This document shows positions 1 to 8,300 of a stretch of 46,868 bases of DNA, piece after piece; the first letter of the stretch is position 1, and every line of letters starts with the position of its first letter. The notes below the pieces were generated by a model. The model did not search any database. It saw only the letters and a program-made list of their open reading frames with translations, and had not been told where the DNA came from. Location: positions 1-46,868 of the IMG/VR virus record IMGVR_UViG_3300031825_000370; one strand, 5' to 3'. A program made the position numbers and the translations under genes. This DNA comes from a virus.

Positions 1-315
1 TCACCTCGGTCTTTCGAGCCGATCGAGGCGCTGGATTACCGCCTGGAAGCGCTCATCAAGGCGGATTGATCGATCCAATACCTCCGTCTGCCGCACCATC
101 TGCGCCTCCACCAGCACCAGCCGCTTGTCGAAGGCGGCATAGGTGAGGAACAGGCCGGCGATCATGCCAAGGCCGGTCAGGACGTGCCCGAGATTGATGG
201 TGCGGTCGAAGCGGAAGGTGTGGCTGCTCCCCTCGCTCAGCTCGGAGCGGATGATTTCGCGCAGCTCGTCCTCTTCCATTTGTACGGCCGCCGCCTGTAT
301 TTCCGTCGTCGGCAT
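1..315 (-). CDS. Small membrane coiled-coil protein of the lysis cassette
   Basis: 104 aa. The acidic N-terminus (residues 1-33) is followed by one hydrophobic segment around residues 42-60 and then a charged heptad-like helix to the C-terminus (VEAQMVRQTEVLDRS, ERFQAVIQRLDRLERP). The ATG at 315 sits 1 nt after the stop of the 3-TM holin gene, so the two are translated together. One membrane helix plus a coiled coil beside a holin and endolysin fits an accessory lysis protein (spanin-like or holin partner), but there is no signal sequence or lipobox to prove a spanin. Function is inferred from context only. It is the last gene of the leftward late module in this window. Confidence 0.7.
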   Translation of the reverse strand: MPTTEIQAAAVQMEEDELREIIRSELSEGSSHTFRFDRTINLGHVLTGLGMIAGLFLTYAAFDKRLVLVEAQMVRQTEVLDRSIRLDERFQAVIQRLDRLERPR

Positions 316-316
316 G

Positions 317-727
317 TCACCCGCCCCGCCTGCTGGTGATGATGGAGGCGACCTTCTCGATGGAGCGGCCGCCGACATAGGTGGTGACGATGGCGCCCGC
401 CCACTCTGCGGCAACGCCGCGAATCGGGTCCGTGGTTCCGAGTCCGAGCACGATGTCCCAGACGATGACCTTCCAAAGGAAGATCGCCACCGGCAACGCG
501 AGCAGTGGGCGGATCATCGCCGTGTACCACCGCCCCTGCTCCGCGATGATGATCGCCTTCGCCTGCTCCTGCGCTTGGACCTCGGCCCGGATAACCTCAA
601 TGGACTGCTGCGTCCGCAGCCGCTCGCGCTCCGTCTCATTGTCGGCGCGCTTCTCCAGGTGGCCCAGCACCTTGTCCAGCACGCCGCCGGAGAGGAACTT
701 GAGCAGGATTCCGAGCAGCCAAGACAT
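317..727 (-). CDS. Holin, 3-TM (GTA/phage type)
   Basis: 136 aa, start MSWLLGILLKFLSGG. An N-terminal amphipathic or hydrophobic stretch is followed by a long charged helix (residues 20-60, NETERERLRTQQSIEVIRAE) and a hydrophobic segment MIRPLLALPVAIFLWKVIVW. A third weaker segment follows (AAEWAGAIVTTYVGG). This order matches the 3-TM holin family found in gene transfer agents and alphaproteobacterial phages. Holins form inner-membrane lesions that release the endolysin. The start codon overlaps the endolysin stop (TGATG), so translation is coupled. The call is firm at family level; pore formation is inferred from the family. Confidence 0.85.
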   Translation of the reverse strand: MSWLLGILLKFLSGGVLDKVLGHLEKRADNETERERLRTQQSIEVIRAEVQAQEQAKAIIIAEQGRWYTAMIRPLLALPVAIFLWKVIVWDIVLGLGTTDPIRGVAAEWAGAIVTTYVGGRSIEKVASIITSRRGG

Positions 728-2010
728 CACGCCGGCCCCGCATCGCGGCCATCGCGCACATTGGCGACGGCGGCCTTCTCGGTGTTGCGGGCGTTCAAAT
801 AGAGTGCGGCGGCCACGCCCACGGCGGCGCCGACATAGACCCACATCGGCACGCTGCTGGCGAGAGACCCGACATAGCCCAGCGCCGTGTCGATCTGCTG
901 GACCACGCCGACCACGAACGCGCCGACGCCACCCAGCACCGCCGTGACGCGGGTCCGGAACGCGCTCTTTGCTACCGCGTCGCCGTGCTCGCGCAGGGTG
1001 GAAGCAGTGGTGGTCGACCGGCTCTCGCTAACCTGCGCGTTCGGCCCCACCACGAGGGCCGCAAGCGTGTCGGGGTCGACCCACGCCCGATCTTTCGAGG
1101 CGGTTACCGGCAATCCCACCGCCTCCTGGAATTTGCGCAGCGCTTCCGCCGTGTTCGGCCCCCAGAAGCCATCCACGCGGCCCACGCTGAAATACTTTTT
1201 GGCACGAAGCAGCTTCTGGATCTCGCGGATCTCATCCTCCGACAGCCCATCTGTCGGATCGATGGTGACGGGTTCGACGGGAGCATTCGGTTCCGGCGCG
1301 GGGGCGGGCGGCGCCGGGGCAGCGTCGGCGGGGACAGCGCCAGCCTCCCACCCGAGCCGCTTGATGGCCGCCTTCACGCGGCGCAGCGCCGCCATCTGCT
1401 CCTCATATCCGTTCGGAATCTGGCTTGTGCGGGCGGTCCCCACATTGATGATGCGGGCAATAGACAGCGTGTCGCCCTTGTCGGCATAGGCGTTCAACTT
1501 GCCGTCCTGCCACTCATAGAGGGAGGGCAGCAGGATATAGCGCGGATCGAGGAGCAGATCGGGATCGGCCACCAGATCGACGCCGGCCCGCTTCCCGTAC
1601 TTCCGGTAGGCGGCCTTTCCGGTCGTCTGAAGCGGCCCGCGCCCGCGATAGCGGAAACCATCCCCGGTCTCCGGCCCGCCGTTGCCCATGCGGCCGCCAT
1701 ACCAGCGGTTGAACAGCGCTTCGGGCTTTCCGGCATATGACACCATCTCGGCCTTCGAGCCGAACTGATTGTGCCCGTTGCCTCGGTCCCACTGATCGGA
1801 GAGGTTCTTTCGCGTATAGGCAGCGCTCTCCACCAGCACCGAGAAGCCACCGGTCTCCGATAGGCACCGCGCCAGGAACTGCGCCGCGCGCTCCGGCGTA
1901 TTGATCTCGAACTGCGCAAAGAGCGCATCGCCCACCTGATCGAACGCTTCGATGTAGGGTGCCTTCGCCTTCGGCGCGACGGCTCGGACGACATCAACGA
2001 TACGAGCCAT
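727..2010 (-). CDS. GH19 chitinase-like endolysin with peptidoglycan-binding domain and C-terminal membrane helices
   Basis: 427 aa. Residues 1-215 are a glycoside hydrolase family 19 lysozyme domain: catalytic-type Glu in SETGGF (about residue 52) and the family motif RYRGRGPLQTTG (about 120-131). After a Pro/Ala linker (220-250), residues 256-318 are a PG_binding_1 domain (IREIQKLLRAKKYF, VDGFWGPNTAEALRKFQ). Residues 353-372 and 387-406 are hydrophobic and look like two membrane helices. The enzyme would cleave the glycan strands of peptidoglycan. A strong AAAGGAGAGG ribosome site precedes the ATG at 2010. The added membrane region is unusual for a soluble GH19 lysin and may tether it or add holin-like behaviour (inference). 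Confidence 0.93.
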   Translation of the reverse strand: MARIVDVVRAVAPKAKAPYIEAFDQVGDALFAQFEINTPERAAQFLARCLSETGGFSVLVESAAYTRKNLSDQWDRGNGHNQFGSKAEMVSYAGKPEALFNRWYGGRMGNGGPETGDGFRYRGRGPLQTTGKAAYRKYGKRAGVDLVADPDLLLDPRYILLPSLYEWQDGKLNAYADKGDTLSIARIINVGTARTSQIPNGYEEQMAALRRVKAAIKRLGWEAGAVPADAAPAPPAPAPEPNAPVEPVTIDPTDGLSEDEIREIQKLLRAKKYFSVGRVDGFWGPNTAEALRKFQEAVGLPVTASKDRAWVDPDTLAALVVGPNAQVSESRSTTTASTLREHGDAVAKSAFRTRVTAVLGGVGAFVVGVVQQIDTALGYVGSLASSVPMWVYVGAAVGVAAALYLNARNTEKAAVANVRDGRDAGPA

Positions 2011-2056
2011 GGCGGCCTCTCCTTTGCCGCCAGAAGGCGCGATGGAGAGGACCGCC

Positions 2057-2065
2057 GCAACGCAC
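2057..2065 (-). repeat. GTGCGTTGC intergenic motif, copy 1
   Basis: The motif GTGCGTTGC on the minus strand starts 3 nt after the stop of the SGNH spike gene and ends 46 nt before the endolysin start. It continues as GGCGG. Role unknown; one of nine copies in the late module. Confidence 0.75.
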
Positions 2066-2067
2066 CG

Positions 2068-3372
2068 TCAGAGCGCGAGAATGCTGGCGCGCAGGCCGTC
2101 GAATATACGACTTGCGTAATATTCATTGCCGTAAGGGGATGACGGATGCACACCATCGGGTCCGGTGACGAAGTCCGAATTGCCGCTTCCTGTTTCCGAC
2201 CCCACCTTGCCCGTACCCGTACATAGTGGCGCAGGCCCAAACCGACCATTCGCGCCGGAGCTGTTGTTCCAGGCTCCACGTGTCAAATCAAGATTAACCC
2301 AAGGACCGGAAATGCCCTGCAAAGCAGCGTAAAGCAGATCCTGCTTGCTCTGCGAAGATCCGAAGTAGCTGGTGAGCGGCGTCCAGACGCCGATATTAGC
2401 GATGACCGCACCCGGAAGCGCGGCGCGAACTTGCGCAAAACAGGAGGCAGCAGCGGCCTGAAGGCCGACTGTACCGTCGTTCAGGCCTCCGCCGAAGAGA
2501 GCCAGGTCCGGGTTCGTCTGCCGGAGCACGTCGAGCCGGCCAGCCGCCTGGAATGTCACTGCTCCGGTGCCTCCGGTGATGTATCCTGATCCACCACCCG
2601 GCGAGATCGAAAGGCAGGGGATACTGTCTTTGGAGAGCAATGCCAAAATGGCATCTCCATAGGGACCCATCTGGAGCATGGGAGCGGTGCCTTGCCCATA
2701 GCTATCCGTCAGGGCGGCCACTCGAATTTCGCCGTCCAGGTCGATCGGCGCGACAGACCCGGTGGGCTCATGCGCGACACCACAGAAGCCGAAGGATCGA
2801 CCGTAGCAAACGATCTTCTGGCCACTGATACGAGCGGGGAAAGTAATGCCGAGACGAACGGTGGCATAGCCGGAAGACGAGGTAAGGACGTAGTTTGCAG
2901 CCGCCAGTTCACCGTCCACGAAAATGGTCCACGTCCCGCCTGCCCGATCAAGCAGCTCGAAGACAGTTCCCTCCGCCTTGAATGCCACCAGCACCTCGTT
3001 GATGCCGTTGGTGCCTGAGACGCGGGTGCCGTAATACGGTACACCACCAGTTGTGAATAGCGTGCTCCATCCGGGAAGATCGTGGACCGAGAAGGCGATG
3101 CCCGCATTTGCCGCGAAGCGCTTCTCGACAGCGCCCGCGATGATCGACGTACCAACGCCAGATGCGGCTGGCGCCGTCTGGCTCAATGTCGGCGGAGATG
3201 CCATCGCAACCGGCACTCGGCCAGATGCGGAGCGGAAGGCGGTCTTCAGGCGCGCCAAGGGCAACACCGGGTCGATCACCCGGCCGAGCGGCACACGCAC
3301 GTCGTCGCCGAACTTATCGTGGCCGGTCAGATAGGCCGCATCGCCCACGGGCAAGTTGATCACGTCGCGCAT
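2068..3372 (-). CDS. Tail spike/fibre protein with SGNH esterase domain
   Basis: 434 aa from MRDVINLPVG. The N-terminal ~70 residues look like a virion-attachment region and residues 75-200 like a beta-rich carbohydrate-binding module. From about 215 there is an SGNH/GDSL hydrolase: nucleophile Ser224 in ALTDSYGQG, the Asn/Gly block in FGGGLND (Asn298) and the Asp/His pair in DGVHPSS (Asp406, His409). These correspond to SGNH blocks I, III and V. Such domains de-O-acetylate capsule or lipopolysaccharide during adsorption. The gene lies between the tail fibre and the lysis genes, as expected for a receptor-binding protein. The ATG at 3372 was chosen because it follows GGAGGGTGCG and motif copy 2. 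Confidence 0.85.
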   Translation of the reverse strand: MRDVINLPVGDAAYLTGHDKFGDDVRVPLGRVIDPVLPLARLKTAFRSASGRVPVAMASPPTLSQTAPAASGVGTSIIAGAVEKRFAANAGIAFSVHDLPGWSTLFTTGGVPYYGTRVSGTNGINEVLVAFKAEGTVFELLDRAGGTWTIFVDGELAAANYVLTSSSGYATVRLGITFPARISGQKIVCYGRSFGFCGVAHEPTGSVAPIDLDGEIRVAALTDSYGQGTAPMLQMGPYGDAILALLSKDSIPCLSISPGGGSGYITGGTGAVTFQAAGRLDVLRQTNPDLALFGGGLNDGTVGLQAAAASCFAQVRAALPGAVIANIGVWTPLTSYFGSSQSKQDLLYAALQGISGPWVNLDLTRGAWNNSSGANGRFGPAPLCTGTGKVGSETGSGNSDFVTGPDGVHPSSPYGNEYYASRIFDGLRASILAL

Positions 3373-3416
3373 CGCACCCTCCGTCTGACGCGACGGTAGG
3401 GGCCGGGCGGAGGGGT

Positions 3417-3425
3417 GCAACGCAC
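3417..3425 (-). repeat. GTGCGTTGC intergenic motif, copy 2
   Basis: Lies 44 nt upstream of the spike gene start, in the gap that also holds the rightward RHH gene. This copy continues as ACCCC instead of GGCGG. Confidence 0.75.
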
Positions 3426-3503
3426 CGCGAGATCATCAGTTGCAGCTAGCGCGACGACGCCGCCTTACAGTAGGCTCGGCCTCATGCAATCTGGGGCCAT
3501 AAA

Positions 3504-3692
3504 ATGGTGTCATTCACAATCGACCTGGACGAAGCCACGGGCGCCGCTGTCGAACGCGTCGCTACGGAGCGAGGCGGGCATCCATCAGATGTGATCGCTG
3601 AGGCTGTGCGGTTCTGGCTGATCTGCCAAGGCCAGATCACTCCAGCGCCAGATACCGACGAATGGGGCAACAAGGAATCTCCCTATCCATAG
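3504..3692 (+). CDS. Small ribbon-helix-helix-like protein (candidate moron)
   Basis: 62 aa. The start MVSFTIDLDEATGAAVERVA followed by GGHPSDVIAEAVRFWL has the beta strand, helix, turn, helix pattern of ribbon-helix-helix DNA-binding proteins (CopG/Arc/antitoxin type). It is the only rightward gene within the leftward late module and sits between the two receptor-binding protein genes, ending 1 nt from the convergent fibre stop. That placement is typical of a moron with its own promoter. No clear -35/-10 pair or strong ribosome site was found, and no toxin partner is adjacent. Function is not known. Confidence 0.55.
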   Translation: MVSFTIDLDEATGAAVERVATERGGHPSDVIAEAVRFWLICQGQITPAPDTDEWGNKESPYP

Positions 3693-3693
3693 G

Positions 3694-5346
3694 TCAAACT
3701 GCTGCGACGCTCGGAGCCTGCCAGCCGGTCCCGTTCCACTCGACGTTCTTTCCAAGATCTGTGTCAAAAACCTCGAAGCCGCGGTCGGTGGTGGTATTCA
3801 GACTGAGGGCCGTGCGCTGCGCCGTCGTCATGGCGACACCCGTCCGCAGCGGGCGCCACCCCGTGTTGCTGCCGTTCCCGAACTTCAGATAGGCGGCTGT
3901 GCTCCCCGTAGGGTCCTGGCGTAGAAACAGGTCACCGCCATTGCCCATAATGGCCCCTTCGGGGAACCCCGCGCCAGCCTTGATCGTCCGATAGTTCTCG
4001 GCGACGCCGTCCGTGGTGCGCAACGTCAGTTCTCCGGTCTGGCCCACCTTGAACAGCGTCGTGGCGTCGCCCTTCTTGATGGCCACAGCACCATTCGCGT
4101 CGCCCTCCAAGGACACCGTATTGGCGTCGTCGTCCGCGAGGCGCCACGTCAGCTTGCCAAGGTCCGAAATCCTGAACTGCACCCAGTTGCCAACCGCAGC
4201 CACCAATGACCGCAGCACATCAACCCACCGGGCCGAGTCCTCGGTCTGGAATTGCAATCCGGCTTCCATCGAGCCGACCACGGCATTCTGCACGAGACCG
4301 ATGCGTGTACCGGTGCGGCTGTTCAGAACGCCGCATTGCGTGGTGATACGGTAAAGGACTGGGGTCCCGTCCCCGATGGGTCCGAACCACGTCGTCGCGC
4401 TTTCGAACTGGCAACAGAAGCCCGCTCCCTCGACCGTCCCCACGTCGATGCCGAAGCCGGACAAAGAGTTTTGCGGGCCTGTATTGGGGCCGCCCTGACG
4501 CCCATTGACCACGAAGCCGGCCATCTCGCCGGTCTGCGCCAACGTGCTATCCCGCCAGTTGATCTTCGAGATGTTGATTTCGAAGGCGTTGTCGCCGGTC
4601 CCGGACAGGTCCGTGCCTGAACCTTCGACATTGACGTTTAGAGCGCGCGCCACGCGGCGGATCGTGGGATGCGGACCGCCGAGCGTGAAATCCTCAACGA
4701 AGCTCGGATAGATGCCGGATTCGTTGTTGAAGAGGTATCGATCGGTGTAGCCATCGAATCGTCGTGGGACGAGATCGTGCGGCTTCGAGGGCGTGAACCA
4801 CCAACCGACGGAATTGTCGCCAGGGAACACAATAGTGCCGCCGCCCCGCGCCGCCAACATGACCTCTGCGGCGGACAAGATACCCGCGTTGAATGCCTCG
4901 TTGGAGCGCCCAAGCTTACCGCCAAGGTGTCCGAACGGAACGACGCCATTATTGATGAAAAGGTTGAACCAGGTGCCTGCCGCATCCTGAATCGCCATCG
5001 GGCCATCGCTGGTGCCCCGCATGTAGAGAGCACCGGATCCCTGATCTCCCGCCTCATAGAAACCATCCACGCGGAACACGCGGAAGGGGATGGTGAATGT
5101 GGGGATCTCGCCACGGGTGATGTCGAGGGCGAGATAGTCCCCGTCGGCCAGCGCGACAGCGATGTCTGCCAGCGCCGGGTCGGTCAGCAGGGAACCCCGC
5201 AGCGTTGCCCGCGTCTCGCGCCGCAGCACCTTCGTGCCGACGCCTGACGCCTGGAGCAGCAGCAGCTCGTCGTCATCGTCGGCTGCGGCTGCGGCGGGAT
5301 AGGTGTCAATGCGCTTGCCCACGGGCTCCTCCGTCTTCGCCGCCAT
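3694..5346 (-). CDS. Tail fibre protein
   Basis: 550 aa from MAAKTEEPVGKRIDTYP. Residues 16-35 are a low-complexity run (AAAAADDDDELLLLQ) resembling a short adaptor region of podoviral fibres. The middle (100-420) is Gly/Asn/Thr-rich and beta-structured. The C-terminus (about 500-550) carries the common fibre ending TTDRGFEVFDTDLGKNVEWNGTGWQ. The predicted role is host receptor binding at the tail tip. The frame stays open upstream into the polyvalent protein gene, but the ATG at 5346 (after GGTCCTCCTCGCCTG and 23 nt past a GTGCGTTGC copy) gives a sensible protein start. Receptor and fold cannot be read from the sequence. Confidence 0.8.
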   Translation of the reverse strand: MAAKTEEPVGKRIDTYPAAAAADDDDELLLLQASGVGTKVLRRETRATLRGSLLTDPALADIAVALADGDYLALDITRGEIPTFTIPFRVFRVDGFYEAGDQGSGALYMRGTSDGPMAIQDAAGTWFNLFINNGVVPFGHLGGKLGRSNEAFNAGILSAAEVMLAARGGGTIVFPGDNSVGWWFTPSKPHDLVPRRFDGYTDRYLFNNESGIYPSFVEDFTLGGPHPTIRRVARALNVNVEGSGTDLSGTGDNAFEINISKINWRDSTLAQTGEMAGFVVNGRQGGPNTGPQNSLSGFGIDVGTVEGAGFCCQFESATTWFGPIGDGTPVLYRITTQCGVLNSRTGTRIGLVQNAVVGSMEAGLQFQTEDSARWVDVLRSLVAAVGNWVQFRISDLGKLTWRLADDDANTVSLEGDANGAVAIKKGDATTLFKVGQTGELTLRTTDGVAENYRTIKAGAGFPEGAIMGNGGDLFLRQDPTGSTAAYLKFGNGSNTGWRPLRTGVAMTTAQRTALSLNTTTDRGFEVFDTDLGKNVEWNGTGWQAPSVAAV

Positions 5347-5369
5347 CAGGCGAGGAGGACCGAGGCGCC

Positions 5370-5378
5370 GCAACGCAC
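5370..5378 (-). repeat. GTGCGTTGC intergenic motif, copy 3
   Basis: Immediately after the stop of the polyvalent protein gene (the TGA and the motif abut) and 23 nt before the tail fibre start. Continues as GGCGCC. Confidence 0.75.
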
Positions 5379-8300
5379 TCACCGGCGCGGCTGCTGCTCC
5401 GGCACTCCGAACAGGCCGTTGACGCCGGCTTCCGCCGCATCGAACAGGCCGCGCAGATAGAAGAGATTCTGCATGGCCATCAGGGTGCGCACCTTGTGAG
5501 TGTCGCTCGCGGCCCACTCGCCCGACGCGGCCGAACCCGTCACCCGCGACAGGGCGTCGATCTTTCCCGCCGTCGGCCCGATCAGCTGGTCGAGCACTGA
5601 GCGCGAGGCGAAGCGCGACAGCGGCTTGTCGGCGCCGATGGCCCGGTACAGGTCCACCGATCCGCGCGTGGTCTTCGCCGCCAGGGCGTTGCCCTCCTCC
5701 AGCCACCCGAGGATCCCGGAGCGCGAGATGCCTTCCTTGACCCAATCCTGCGGGCGGTCGCTGGTCTCCCGGCCCGAGGCGATGGAATAGAGCTTGTAGC
5801 CCACCATGCCGAGCGCCACCGCCGTGATGGCGCCCTGGAGTGCCTCAGCGTCCCGGCGCTGAAGGTTGGCGATCAGGGTGCGCTCGGTGCTGGAGGCGAC
5901 GAAGGTCTTGAACTGGCCGATGACGGACAACAGCGGGTTCGACAGCCACAGCGGCTTTTCCTGCCCCGGCGTCACGATGGCGATATCGGCCTCGCGCGCT
6001 ACGGCCCCCTCGAACGCCGCCCGTGCCGACTGGTCCGCCCAATCCGCCGTATTCGGTAGGTGCACGCCGTCCACCACCTGCCCGCCGACCTCGAACTCGC
6101 CCCAGATCTTCGCCGCCATCTGCGCATCGATGCCCGAGGCGGCAAGGTTCGTCACCTGCCGCGGCTTGGCCTTGCCCTCCGACACCGCCTTCGCGGCGCG
6201 CAGGATCTCATTGCCCGAGACGATGGCGGCTGTGGTCTTGCCCCAATCGGTCCACGGCGCTTGCAGGTTCACCACCTGGAGCTTGTCGGCGCCCCACCGC
6301 AGCCCGCGCTCGACGCGCGTGTGAGGCCGGTAGAGGTCGGTGATCTCCGCCATGCCGTGCATCCGGCCCGCCAGCACCATCTCGGTGGCGATACCCATGG
6401 CCCGGTACTGCCCCGCCGCCTGCCGCCATGGCGAGCCCTCCGACCGGTCCGCCAGCGACTGGAAGAACGGCGTCCAGCCGTCTCGCATCACGGTCATGAA
6501 GCCATGCCGGAACACCGGACCGGCGATATCCGACACCGAGGACAGCACCGTGCCGCCCATGGAGGTCAGCACGTTGAACGATTTCACCGCGTTGCCGATG
6601 CGCCCGGCCGCCTGCATCACCGAGTCGCTGGAGATCCCATAGGTGCTGCGGATGCGGTCGCGCATGGCCGCGATGTCGCGGATGGCGCCCTTGCGCTGCG
6701 TCTCGATCTCCCGGCGCGCCTTGTCGTTCGGGGCCGCCAGCGCCGCCGCATTGGCGTCCTCATCGATGGCCTTGAACACATAGGTCATGTCCACGTCGCC
6801 ATAGCGTTCCGTCAGCAGCACGTCCGGCACGATAGTGCGCAGGTGCGTGGCCGCCACGTCCTCGGCGTCGCTCACCAGGAAGTCCTCGATCGTCTCGTCG
6901 GGGATCATGAAATCGCGCGCCGCCAGAGGCCCGCGCGGCGGCGGACCTTCACCCCCGGCACCGATCCGCGGCCCGCCCGAGGGGGCATCATAGGGCAGGC
7001 GCCCGTCCGGCGAGCCGAGGATGCGGTTGGTGATTTCCGACGCCTTGGCCGCCAGCTCCTGCTCGGACAGCCCCCGCTCGGACGCGAGGATCTTGCGCAC
7101 CGCCGAATCCACCGCCGCGTCGGCCCCGCCCAGGCGCGGCGCGCCCGGCGCGCGGCCGGCCTCCGCCTTCGCCCGCTGCCGCAGCGCCGACATGGCTTCG
7201 GCCGTGCTCTTGCCCTCCCAGGCGCCAAGCTCGTCCTCGATGCGCTTGCGGGCGAGGTTCACCCGCGCCTCGGCGTCGCGCTGGAACGTCTCCACCAGTC
7301 CTTGCAGGCGGTCGAGCCGGTCCATGCGGTCGTTCAGGATGCCGAGGCGCCCGCGGTTCGCGTTGACGCCGATATCGGCCTCGCCCGCCCGGATCGCGTC
7401 CTTGCCGGCGCGCGCCTCCAGCCGGCCCGCATCCGCCTGTGCGCGGCCGATCAGATCGCGCAGCTTCTGGATCGCCGCCCGCTCGCCGGCAAGCATCCCC
7501 TCCACCTGGTCGGCGCGGCCCGCCGCCGGCACCGTGGCGCCCGCCGCCTCCATCTCGCCGAGAATGCGATCAAGATCCGCGAGAGAGACAGCACCACCAC
7601 CGGCCGCCTGCTGCTCACCGCGCAGCATCTTCGCCACGTCGGCGATGGTCTGCGGCATGGCCGCGCCGGCCCGGTTCAGCGCCTCCTCCCACACCGTCGC
7701 CATCTGGCTCGCACGAGCCTTCGCCTCATCCACCCGCGTTTCGCGCCACCACCACGGATCTTCGCCGCGCACCGCGGCGTCGATCCAGTCGAGCACCTCG
7801 TTCGGCGTCGGCCGCTCGGTGAGCGTGCCGCCGGAGGCTTCCACCAGCCTCTCGCCCCAATCGTCCGCAGACCGGCCGCCGGAGGAGACGAGGCCCGGCT
7901 TCGTGCTGCGCGCCCCGCCGAGCGCTTGCATGACCTCGCCGCCATCATCCGCGATGCCGCCGCCGCGCACGATGTAATCGAGGAACGATGGCGCCTTGTA
8001 GGGCTTGCGCTGGCCCACCAGCATCTGCGCCGCGATCCGTGTCTCGCCGGTGAGGATGGCCCGCAACTCCCGCTGCTCGGCCGCCTGCACCTGCGCTTCG
8101 GTCACCGGCCGGTCCGCCCGGCGCAGGTCCTTCAGCTCGCCCTCCAGATTCAGGATGCGATCGCGCAGCACCGGATCGGCGATCTCCCCCTTCATGGCGC
8201 CGACGAATTCTTCGAGGTCGCTGATCTCCTGCGCCACCAGCGCTTGCCGCTCCTCCAGCACGCCGGCCCGGCGCTCGGTGCGGCCCACCTCCATCGCGCG

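Noticed and set aside
2068-5346. BPP-1-like diversity-generating retroelement at the fibre genes
   Set aside because: Structural genes resemble BPP-1, but I found no reverse transcriptase gene and no template/variable repeat pair.
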